From assembly GCA_030149965.1 (NCBI GenBank), contig JASLHB010000017.1, forward strand, positions 1 to 5,100: 5,100 nucleotides of DNA, read 5' to 3'. The notes below the pieces were generated by a model. The model ran no database searches and had not been told where the DNA came from. It saw nothing but the letters and a program-made list of their open reading frames with translations. The position numbers were made by a program, and so were the translations under genes. This document shows, piece by piece, positions 1 through 5,100 of this stretch. Within the stretch, counting starts at the first letter, position 1; every line of letters starts with the position of its first letter. Origin of the DNA: Wohlfahrtiimonas sp. GTDB lineage: Bacteria > Pseudomonadota > Gammaproteobacteria > Cardiobacteriales > Wohlfahrtiimonadaceae.

Positions 1-774
1 TTTAACATCAAATGCTTGAAGATCTAGATCTTGCTCATGACGCAAATATGCAACAGCAAATTCACGAATATTTTCTAAATCATTCACATCACCAGATGCA
101 ACAATACTACGATCATCAGCAATCACAGTTTTCTTAGCTAAAAAATCATTGGCAATTTCAACAATATAATCACCACGATAGCCATCCGCTGGCCATGAAG
201 CATCATCTGGCTGAACACCATCAATGCGTGATTTTACAGATAGAGTTAAGTTGTCAATCTGCGCACCAGCATCGTTGTAATAAAATTCTTTTGTTACATC
301 ATATCCATTTGCAGCCATAATTCTCGCCAAAGAATCACCCACTGCTGCGCCACGACCATGACCAACGTGCAAAGGCCCCGTTGGATTTGCCGAAACAAAC
401 TCAACCTGTACTTTCATACCATCAGCTGAATTATTGTGACCATATTTATCTTGCTGAAGCATTACATCATTCAATTCATTGTAGTAAGCGTCCTTACTCA
501 ATGTGAAGTTCATAAAACCAGCACCCGCGATTTCAACTTTTGCAATCAATGGATTACTTGGCAACGCTGCAATTAATTTTTCTGCAATTTGTCTCGGTGA
601 ACTTTTCAATTCACGCGCCAACATCATTGCCAAGTTACTTGCAAAATCACCATGCGCAACATCACGTGTACGCTCAATGCTTGATAAAATTTTATCGGTT
701 GGGATATTTAAATTTTCATTACTATTCAAAGTTTGAACAGCATCATTTAAAACTGATTCTATGATATTTTTCAT
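1..774 (-). CDS. argS: Arginyl-tRNA synthetase, N-terminal part (runs off the left edge)
   Basis: Class I aminoacyl-tRNA synthetase that charges tRNA-Arg with arginine in the cytoplasm. The visible 258 residues start at ATG 774 (MKNIIESVL) and run open to base 1. Residues about 4-88 match the ArgRS-specific N-terminal additional domain that contacts the tRNA D-loop. The catalytic domain begins with VEFVSANPTGPLHVGHGR (about 124-141), which includes the class I HIGH signature as HVGH (136-139). It is followed by the conserved FYYNDAGAQ (163-171) and DGYRGDY (197-203) blocks. Bacterial ArgRS is usually about 550-590 residues, so the rest of the Rossmann fold and the anticodon-binding domain lie outside the window. 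It starts 13 nt after the proQ stop on the same strand, so co-transcription is likely. No clear Shine-Dalgarno is seen in that gap, which suggests translational coupling or a weak site. No frameshift or missing key residue is seen. Confidence 0.97.
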   Translation of the reverse strand, partial: MKNIIESVLNDAVQTLNSNENLNIPTDKILSSIERTRDVAHGDFASNLAMMLARELKSSPRQIAEKLIAALPSNPLIAKVEIAGAGFMNFTLSKDAYYNELNDVMLQQDKYGHNNSADGMKVQVEFVSANPTGPLHVGHGRGAAVGDSLARIMAANGYDVTKEFYYNDAGAQIDNLTLSVKSRIDGVQPDDASWPADGYRGDYIVEIANDFLAKKTVIADDRSIVASGDVNDLENIREFAVAYLRHEQDLDLQAFDVK

Positions 775-787
775 TGATTTTTAAAAC

Positions 788-1447
788 TTAATACTGATTG
801 AATTTAGACAAAAGACCTAGCATTTTTTCATCCATATTTTTTGGAGTCGATTCTGCTTTAGTCTCTTGACGAATTTGAGGTGCTTTAGATTCTTTCTTCA
901 CAAAAGGCTTATCACCTTGTGGTTTTCTTTGTTTTGGTTTAGCTGCTCTTGCTTGCTGTTTTTTCTCAGCAAACTGAGCTTTCTTTTCAGATAAACGCTG
1001 AGCTTTCTCAGGTTTATTTTTTGCCAACCACGCTTCAATTTTTGCAATTTCTTCTTTTGCAGCATCTTTTTGTTCTTGTGGAATCTCTTCTGCTTGAGAG
1101 CCATCCAAGTTCAATCGATGCGTTGCATATAATAATGCATTTTGATAACGCAATTGACGCGTATAATTAAACATTGCCGCACGCAATGTCATCGAATTAA
1201 ATCCCCATTCCGCCACAATTGGTTGCAATACTTTATGCATACCAATCGCTAAAGGCACAGCACGGCCTTGGCCTGCTTTAGGAAATACATTGGGATACTC
1301 AACTGATAAACGCGCCAACAATTCATTAGCAGCTTGCTGCTTCTGTTTCATTTTTTCACGTTTAGATTGAGCTTGATTATCAACTATTTCAGTAGTTGGC
1401 TCGATTGTTTCAGTTGTATCCAATAAGTTCTGTTTTTCTTCTGTCAT
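788..1447 (-). CDS. proQ: ProQ/FinO-domain RNA chaperone, no C-terminal Tudor domain
   Basis: RNA-binding protein of the ProQ/FinO family, which binds structured RNAs, notably terminator hairpins with U-rich tails, and affects mRNA and sRNA stability. It has 219 residues from ATG 1447. An in-frame TTG at 1459 would add only four residues and neither start has a clear Shine-Dalgarno, so ATG is preferred. Residues about 1-34 are acidic then basic and probably disordered. The FinO domain spans about 35-145, with PLAIGMHKVL (65-74), LRAAMFNYTRQLRYQ (88-102) and RLNLDG (111-116) aligning to PLKIG, LRSAL...WRY and RVDLDG of E. coli ProQ. By that alignment R89, Y101 and R111 correspond to the E. coli RNA-contacting R58, Y70 and R80. 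Residues 146-200 form a Lys/Gln/Ala-rich basic tail. The protein ends in KNMDEKMLGLLSKFNQY rather than the Tudor-like domain of enterobacterial ProQ. argS follows 13 nt downstream. Family assignment is firm; strict orthology to E. coli ProQ is less certain. Confidence 0.93.
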   Translation of the reverse strand: MTEEKQNLLDTTETIEPTTEIVDNQAQSKREKMKQKQQAANELLARLSVEYPNVFPKAGQGRAVPLAIGMHKVLQPIVAEWGFNSMTLRAAMFNYTRQLRYQNALLYATHRLNLDGSQAEEIPQEQKDAAKEEIAKIEAWLAKNKPEKAQRLSEKKAQFAEKKQQARAAKPKQRKPQGDKPFVKKESKAPQIRQETKAESTPKNMDEKMLGLLSKFNQY

Positions 1448-1485
1448 GACATTAAGCAATTGTAAAATATAATAAAAAATAGTTT

Positions 1486-1506
1486 AAAAAAGGCGTCGTC
1501 ACGCCT
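1486..1506 (-). terminator. Intrinsic-terminator-like hairpin in the proQ leader
   Basis: Read on the minus strand, AGGCGT (1506-1501), loop GACG and ACGCCT (1496-1491) form a perfect 6-bp GC-rich stem. It runs straight into six T residues (1491-1486). This is the layout of a Rho-independent terminator. The plus-strand side has no T tract, so the element is directional. It ends 39 nt upstream of the proQ ATG. No minus-strand gene lies between it and surA, so it would act on a proQ leader transcript (attenuation) or end a short RNA. Function is inferred; structure is directly visible. Confidence 0.6.
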
Positions 1507-1563
1507 AAAGATAGCCATTTTATAGTATATATAAAATAATTGCATTACTATTCCTTAATTACT

Positions 1564-1571
1564 AGTATAAT
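1564..1571. promoter_or_regulatory. Probable surA promoter -10 box, overlapped by a minus-strand -10-like box
   Basis: Plus strand: a perfect TATAAT at 1566-1571 lies 46 nt before the surA ATG, predicting a 5' UTR of roughly 40 nt. The best -35 resemblance, TTGCAT at 1540-1545, has a 20-nt spacer, which is longer than normal, so the -35 is weak. Minus strand: TATACT (1569-1564) overlaps it, with a poor TTAATG (1592-1587) at a 17-nt spacer. It could drive a transcript toward proQ starting near 1557. A second minus-strand TATACT lies at 1529-1524. These are predictions from sequence only. Confidence 0.45.
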
Positions 1572-1604
1572 TGGCCCTATTTATTTCATTAATATTCTTA
1601 TAAA

Positions 1605-1610
1605 AGAAGG
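1605..1610 (+). promoter_or_regulatory. surA ribosome binding site
   Basis: AGAAGG lies seven nucleotides before ATG 1618. This is a good Shine-Dalgarno match and the strongest in the window. It fixes the surA start at 1618, directly ahead of a textbook signal peptide, instead of the upstream in-frame TTG at 1540. Confidence 0.85.
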
Positions 1611-1617
1611 ATTTTGT

Positions 1618-2595
1618 ATGGCACGTAAAAAGCTTTCGGTCTTATTGCCTCTATCATTATTATGCTTCTCCTCCTTTGCAATGATCGGAAATGCACAACC
1701 TGCTCGCTACACAGATCAAGTTGCTTTAGTTGTTGATTCTCATGCAATCACTCGCCAAGAATATAATTCAGCATTGTCTCAAGCACGTGCAGAATTTCGT
1801 GGTTCAGGTTTAAGTGATCAGGCAATTCAAGACGAAACAGTCAAAATGTTGGCCATCAGTAAAATCATGGAAAATTTTGCGCAAAATATGGGCATTAATA
1901 TTCCAGATTCAGCAGTAAACGATGCAATTCTTGATATTGCATCTAGAAATCGCGCAACAGTTGCTGACTTAAAAGAATATTTAAAATATCAAGGCATTCC
2001 TTTTAATCAATTTAAAGAAAATATCCGTAAACAAATGATGTCTGCTGAACTACGTAATCAATTAATGCGCACAGTTCGAGTAACCAATGATGAAGTTGAC
2101 ATTTACATGCGTTCTGATGAATTCCAAAAACTCAAAAAAGAATTAGCGCAAAGTAAAACAGCTAATGTCAAAGTGCGTCACATTTTAATTCGTGTTGATA
2201 ATGATGTGACAGAAAAAGAAGCTAAATTAAGAATTGATCGTTTACATGATCGTTTAGCAACTGGTGAAGGATTTGATGATATTGCTAAAGCGCAATCACA
2301 AGATCCTGTATCTGCTGCTAATGGTGGTGAAATTGGCTGGGTTGCTGCAGGTCAATTAGTACCAGAATTCGAAAAAGTTATGTTTAACTTAAAAGTAGGT
2401 GAAACAAGTAAACCTGTTCGCACTCCGTTTGGATATCACATCATTCGTGTCGAAGATAAAAAATTAGGTTTACCTGATGATTCACAAATCAAAAACATTG
2501 CTCGTGATTATTACTACCGTAAAAAAGCCAGTCAGCAATACAGCATTTGGCAAGATAAAATGCTAGCAGACGTATACATTGAGAGACGCCAATAA
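1618..2595 (+). CDS. surA: Periplasmic chaperone/peptidyl-prolyl isomerase SurA, single parvulin domain
   Basis: Periplasmic chaperone that escorts unfolded outer-membrane proteins toward the BAM complex. It has 325 residues from ATG 1618. A Sec signal peptide is evident: MARKK, a hydrophobic stretch (6-24), and a likely cleavage after GNA (24-26). The SurA N-terminal chaperone domain spans about 33-170. It contains VALVVDSHAITRQEY (35-49) and a run of predicted helices. One parvulin (rotamase) domain follows at about 184-281, with VRHILIRV (186-193), SQDPVSAANGGEIGW (227-241) and TPFGYHIIRVED (269-280). A C-terminal helix (about 286-323) completes the chaperone core. E. coli SurA has 428 residues and two parvulin domains. 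The one kept here resembles the active second domain (HILL, SQDPGSA.QGGDLGW, FGWHLIE), so the first, inactive one appears to be absent. Single-parvulin SurA proteins are known in other proteobacteria. It is the first gene of a probable operon with rsmA and ppx. Confidence 0.9.
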   Translation: MARKKLSVLLPLSLLCFSSFAMIGNAQPARYTDQVALVVDSHAITRQEYNSALSQARAEFRGSGLSDQAIQDETVKMLAISKIMENFAQNMGINIPDSAVNDAILDIASRNRATVADLKEYLKYQGIPFNQFKENIRKQMMSAELRNQLMRTVRVTNDEVDIYMRSDEFQKLKKELAQSKTANVKVRHILIRVDNDVTEKEAKLRIDRLHDRLATGEGFDDIAKAQSQDPVSAANGGEIGWVAAGQLVPEFEKVMFNLKVGETSKPVRTPFGYHIIRVEDKKLGLPDDSQIKNIARDYYYRKKASQQYSIWQDKMLADVYIERRQ

Positions 2596-2600
2596 CAGTG

Positions 2601-3404
2601 ATGAATGAATATTTACAACTCGTGCGCCAACATCAGGCGCGCAAACGTTTTGGTCAAAATTTCCTAATTGACTATCCTTTAATTATCAAATTATTTCAGA
2701 GCATTCATGCTCAGCCTAATGATCGCATGATCGAAATTGGCCCAGGTTTAGGTGCATTAACGCGCCCTATTTTGGCCAATATTAAGGAATTAACTGTAAT
2801 CGAATTGGATCGTAATTTAATTCCAATTTTATCATCGTTAGAAAATTTAACTATTGTTCATCAAGATGTTTTAACTGTTGATTTTCATGCTTTAAAAATA
2901 GATGACCGTAAGTTAAGAATAGTTGGAAATTTACCTTACAATATCTCTACTCCGATTATTTTCCATTTGTTAGCAGTTGCTGATATCATCAAAGATATGC
3001 ATTTTATGCTACAAAAAGAAGTCATTGATCGTATGGCAGCGACGCCAGATGACAGTGAATATGGAAGATTATCAGTAATGGTTCAACGCCATTGTCAGGT
3101 TATTCCATTATTAACAATTCCACCAACAGCTTTTAATCCTGCACCAAAAGTCACCAGCCAATTTGTTCGTTTAGTACCCTATGAAACAGATCCTTTTGGC
3201 ATTGAATCAGATGAAACTTTCTTTGATGTGGTTAAATGCGCATTCTCAATGAAACGTAAGACCTTACGCAATACATTGAAGCCATTATTCACACAAGAAG
3301 AAATTGAAGCATGTGGCATCGACTCTTCTTTACGTGCAGAAAAATTATCAATCGCAGAATTTGCAGCCTTATCTAATCAGCTATTCAAAAAGCGACAATC
3401 ATAA
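2601..3404 (+). CDS. rsmA: 16S rRNA (adenine1518-N6/adenine1519-N6)-dimethyltransferase RsmA (KsgA)
   Basis: SAM-dependent methyltransferase that dimethylates two adjacent adenines in the 3'-terminal hairpin loop of 16S rRNA during 30S maturation; its loss gives kasugamycin resistance. It has 267 residues from ATG 2601. A GTG immediately before it (2598) is an alternative start adding one residue. Signatures in order are ARKRFGQNFLID (13-24), SAM motif I EIGPGLGALT (45-54), acidic motif IELDR (67-71), QDV (88-90) and catalytic NLPYNIS (110-116). HFMLQKEV (134-141), PPTAFNPAPKV (174-184) and the C-terminal FSMKRKTLRNTL (215-226) follow. Length and motifs match E. coli KsgA (273 residues) throughout. 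It starts five nucleotides after the surA stop with no good Shine-Dalgarno of its own, so coupled translation is likely. In many gammaproteobacteria pdxA sits between surA and rsmA; here it does not. Confidence 0.97.
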   Translation: MNEYLQLVRQHQARKRFGQNFLIDYPLIIKLFQSIHAQPNDRMIEIGPGLGALTRPILANIKELTVIELDRNLIPILSSLENLTIVHQDVLTVDFHALKIDDRKLRIVGNLPYNISTPIIFHLLAVADIIKDMHFMLQKEVIDRMAATPDDSEYGRLSVMVQRHCQVIPLLTIPPTAFNPAPKVTSQFVRLVPYETDPFGIESDETFFDVVKCAFSMKRKTLRNTLKPLFTQEEIEACGIDSSLRAEKLSIAEFAALSNQLFKKRQS

Positions 3405-3408
3405 AGGA
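3403..3408 (+). promoter_or_regulatory. ppx ribosome binding site overlapping the rsmA stop
   Basis: AAAGGA overlaps the last two bases of the rsmA TAA (3402-3404) and lies nine nucleotides before ATG 3418. Two earlier ATGs (3408 and 3414) share one frame that closes at TGA 3423-3425, so 3418 is the only workable ppx start. Confidence 0.65.
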
Positions 3409-3417
3409 TGACAATGT

Positions 3418-4887
3418 ATGGATGAAAAAGTATTAGGTGTTGTTGATTTAGGCTCTAATAGTTTTCATTTAGCCATCGTTCAAGAAGATAATGGTCGATT
3501 AGTTGTAATCGACCGAATGAAAAGCATGGTACAGCTTGCTTATGGTCTAACAGAAGATAAGCAACTGTTACCTGAAGCGCGAGAGAAAGCGTTAATATGT
3601 TTAGCGCAATTTGGTGAACGATTAGCAGAAATTGATCGTCATAATGTCCGCGTAGTTGGTACAAATACACTTAGACAATTAAAAGACAAATCCTTCATTC
3701 GTGAAGCTGAAAAAGCGCTTGGTGTTCCTATTGAGATCATATCTGGTCGTGAAGAAGCACGATTGATTTATTTAGGTGTAATTCAATATGTTGACCTCCA
3801 TGATCAATTAGCATTAGTTATTGATATTGGTGGTGGCAGTACAGAATTAGTCTTAGGCAATAAAGATAAAATTCTTCGCGCTAGCAGCCTAGAAATTGGC
3901 TGTGTACGTTTATCTAAACATTTTTTCTCTGATGATAAAATTTCAAAGAAGCAAGTGCAAAGCGCTTCTCTATACTTGGAAAATGAATTATTACCATTCA
4001 ATAGTAATTTGACAACAGAACCATGCCAATATTTTGGCGCGTCAGGCACAATTAAAACATTGAGAGAAATGATTCTGCAAGAGAATTTTGGTGACGATAA
4101 AATTACTATTGAAGCTCTCAAAAAACTCCTTAAAATTTTATTATCTTTAGGAACTGTAAGAGCAGTCGAAAGACGCTTTGATTTAACAGCTGAAAGAGCT
4201 CGTGTGATTTGTGGTGGGCTATTAATCCTCAAAGCCGTTATGGAGAAATTTGATATCAATGAGATTCAAGCCGTTGATACAGCTCTTCGTGAAGGCATCA
4301 TTCTTGATTTGTTAGGCCGTATTCATAAAGAAGATATGCGCGATCTTACGATTGAGAGCTTAGTACATCGTTTTGGTGCAAATATTGAACAAGCCAAACG
4401 TGTTGAAGCCACTTCTCTATATATGGCTGAAAAAGTTAATCTCAGCACAGAAAGGTTAACAGACCCAAAACGCTATTTAAGCTGGGCTTCTTTATTACAT
4501 GAAATTGGCCTGGCAATTTCTTATCATCGCCATTATAAGCACAGTGCATATTTAATTGAACATGCTGATTTAGATGGTTTCAGTCGTACAGATCAAAAGA
4601 TTATTGCTGCCATTTTATATAATCATAAACGTCGTTTTAATTTAGATGACTTTGAATATCTTCCTGACTTCGTTATCCCATTAACTTTAATTCTGCGATT
4701 ATCTGTATTACTACACCGTAGCCGTGAGCCACAACCAATGCCAGAATTTAATTTTATTTATGATAAGAAATTAATTACACTACAGTTTCCAAGAGGCTGG
4801 ATTGCAGAACACCCTCTGATTCAACAAGATTTAGAATTAGAGTGTACATGGTTAGCAGAATTTAATCTCACAATTAACTGGCAATAA
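3418..4887 (+). CDS. ppx: Exopolyphosphatase (Ppx/GppA family)
   Basis: Processively removes terminal phosphate from inorganic polyphosphate; relatives also cleave pppGpp to ppGpp. It has 489 residues from ATG 3418. It shows the ASKHA-fold signatures VVDLGSNSFHLAI (8-20), GTNTLRQ (81-87), EIISGREEARLIYLG (106-120) and VIDIGGGSTELVLG (134-147). GASGTIK (207-213) and ALREGI (289-294) follow. By alignment E113 corresponds to the catalytic E121 of E. coli Ppx, and D136 and E143 to its D143 and E150. The C-terminal half (about 310-489) matches the HD-like helical domain, with LLHEIGLAISYHRHYKHSAYLI at 359-380. The full two-domain length (E. coli Ppx 513, GppA about 494) shows it is intact. Overall similarity reads closer to Ppx than GppA, but the two activities cannot be separated by eye. 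It follows rsmA by 13 nt as the last gene of the cluster. No convincing terminator follows in the 75 nt before the convergent frame. Confidence 0.93.
   Translation: MDEKVLGVVDLGSNSFHLAIVQEDNGRLVVIDRMKSMVQLAYGLTEDKQLLPEAREKALICLAQFGERLAEIDRHNVRVVGTNTLRQLKDKSFIREAEKALGVPIEIISGREEARLIYLGVIQYVDLHDQLALVIDIGGGSTELVLGNKDKILRASSLEIGCVRLSKHFFSDDKISKKQVQSASLYLENELLPFNSNLTTEPCQYFGASGTIKTLREMILQENFGDDKITIEALKKLLKILLSLGTVRAVERRFDLTAERARVICGGLLILKAVMEKFDINEIQAVDTALREGIILDLLGRIHKEDMRDLTIESLVHRFGANIEQAKRVEATSLYMAEKVNLSTERLTDPKRYLSWASLLHEIGLAISYHRHYKHSAYLIEHADLDGFSRTDQKIIAAILYNHKRRFNLDDFEYLPDFVIPLTLILRLSVLLHRSREPQPMPEFNFIYDKKLITLQFPRGWIAEHPLIQQDLELECTWLAEFNLTINWQ
3493..3514 (+). repeat. Perfect 9-bp inverted repeat inside ppx
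   Basis: GGTCGATTA (3493-3501) and TAATCGACC (3506-3514) are exact reverse complements around a GTTG loop, with a possible extra U·G pair (3492/3515). It lies within ppx codons 26-33 (NGRLVVID). In mRNA it would form a stable hairpin about 75 nt after the start codon. No T tract follows, so it is not a terminator. It may be chance. Confidence 0.5.
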
Positions 4888-4962
4888 AATTAGACAATCA
4901 ATATTGCTATTTATCTTTACCACTCTATAAAATGATTTTGCACTAAAATACAAACTCTATAG

Positions 4963-5100
4963 CTACAGAACTACTTCATTTTCCTCCTCAGATAGATCTA
5001 CATCTACATCTACATCTACATCTACATCTACATCTACATCTACATCTACATCTACATCTACATCTACATCTACATCTACATCTACATGATACTTAAGATA
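4963..5100 (-). CDS. C-terminus of an unidentified protein with a poly-(Val-Asp) tail (runs off the right edge)
   Basis: An open minus-strand frame enters at 5100 and stops at TAG 4965-4963, giving 45 residues. These are YLKYH, then fifteen Val-Asp pairs, then LSEEENEVVL. In the other two minus-strand frames the repeat reads either stop-Met or Arg-Cys; only this frame gives a soluble acidic peptide that continues into a further acidic tail before stopping. That favours real coding, but the repeat region is too short and simple to prove it. The body of the protein is outside the window. Position is suggestive: polyphosphate kinase genes (ppk) are found convergent to ppx in some gammaproteobacteria such as Pseudomonas, and YLKYH could be the end of a Ppk. 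That is a guess, not a call. The 75-nt gap to the ppx stop (4888-4962) is AT-rich and holds only weak dyads. Confidence 0.5.
   Translation of the reverse strand, partial: YLKYHVDVDVDVDVDVDVDVDVDVDVDVDVDVDVDLSEEENEVVL
4996..5087. repeat. Hexanucleotide tandem repeat (ATCTAC)15, GTAGAT on the minus strand
   Basis: Fifteen perfect copies of ATCTAC (4996-5085) plus two bases of a sixteenth, 92 nt without a single mismatch. It sits inside the minus-strand open frame, where each unit encodes Val-Asp. Because the unit is 6 nt, copy-number changes by slipped-strand mispairing would lengthen or shorten the protein tail by two residues per unit without shifting the frame. Perfect identity suggests recent expansion or ongoing homogenisation. 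Confidence 0.97.

Noticed and set aside
19..32. 14-bp perfect palindrome AAGATCTAGATCTT
   Set aside because: It lies in conserved argS coding sequence (HEQDLDLQ), has no loop or T tract, and is best explained by adjacent Asp-Leu codons.
503..764. Small plus-strand open frames antisense to argS
   Set aside because: The minus strand encodes unmistakable ArgS across this stretch; these are shadow frames with no recognisable motifs.
1448..1459. Four-residue N-terminal extension of proQ from TTG 1459
   Set aside because: No Shine-Dalgarno supports it, and ATG 1447 is a normal start giving the expected acidic N-terminus.
1540..1617. 26-residue N-terminal extension of SurA from TTG 1540
   Set aside because: It would cover the predicted -10 box and bury the signal peptide; the Shine-Dalgarno AGAAGG is correctly placed for ATG 1618.
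3408..3425. Five-codon mini-ORF (ATG ACA ATG TAT GGA TGA) overlapping the ppx start
   Set aside because: It could in principle affect ppx initiation, but such short frames arise by chance and its own Shine-Dalgarno spacing is poor.
3804..4259. 151-codon minus-strand open frame inside ppx
   Set aside because: It is antisense to conserved Ppx motifs, has no recognisable domain and no supporting ribosome binding site.
4888..4962. Terminator between ppx and the convergent frame
   Set aside because: Only weak A/T-only dyads such as ATTTT...AAAAT (4935-4949) and an 8-bp CAATATTG palindrome (4899-4906) are present; none is GC-rich with a T tract.
4996..5087. CRISPR array or other spaced repeat
   Set aside because: The 6-nt units are directly contiguous with no spacers; this is a simple tandem microsatellite.

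Overview
This AT-rich window carries ordinary housekeeping genes of a low-GC proteobacterium, most likely a gammaproteobacterium. The clues are ArgS, a ProQ/FinO-domain RNA chaperone, the periplasmic chaperone SurA (so an outer membrane is present), RsmA/KsgA very close to the E. coli type, and a Ppx/GppA exopolyphosphatase with the enterobacterial/pseudomonad domain layout. Genus cannot be fixed from the sequence alone. I see no phage, plasmid, transposon, CRISPR, tRNA or rRNA.

Layout. A minus-strand pair occupies 1-1447: proQ (788-1447), followed 13 nt later by argS (1-774; its C-terminal half lies beyond the left edge). A divergent control region (1448-1617) separates proQ from surA. It holds a good -10 box for surA, a strong Shine-Dalgarno, and an intrinsic-terminator-like hairpin with a T tract pointing toward proQ on proQ's own strand. 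A tight plus-strand cluster then runs surA (1618-2595), rsmA (2601-3404), ppx (3418-4887), with gaps of 5 and 13 nt, so it is probably one transcript. From the right edge an open frame enters on the minus strand and ends at 4963, convergent with ppx. It encodes fifteen Val-Asp dipeptides from a perfect hexanucleotide tandem repeat, followed by a short acidic tail.

How the genes relate. ProQ (RNA chaperone), ArgS (tRNA charging) and RsmA (16S rRNA dimethylation) serve translation and RNA metabolism. SurA assists outer-membrane protein folding. Ppx degrades polyphosphate. surA-rsmA adjacency is a remnant of the familiar lptD-surA-pdxA-rsmA-apaGH order, here without pdxA between them and with ppx in place of apaGH.

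The observations most worth a second look are the terminator-like hairpin in the proQ leader (FinO-domain proteins bind such structures), the (GTAGAT)15 repeat forming a poly-(Val-Asp) C-terminus, and the reduced one-parvulin SurA. No wholly new system is evident.
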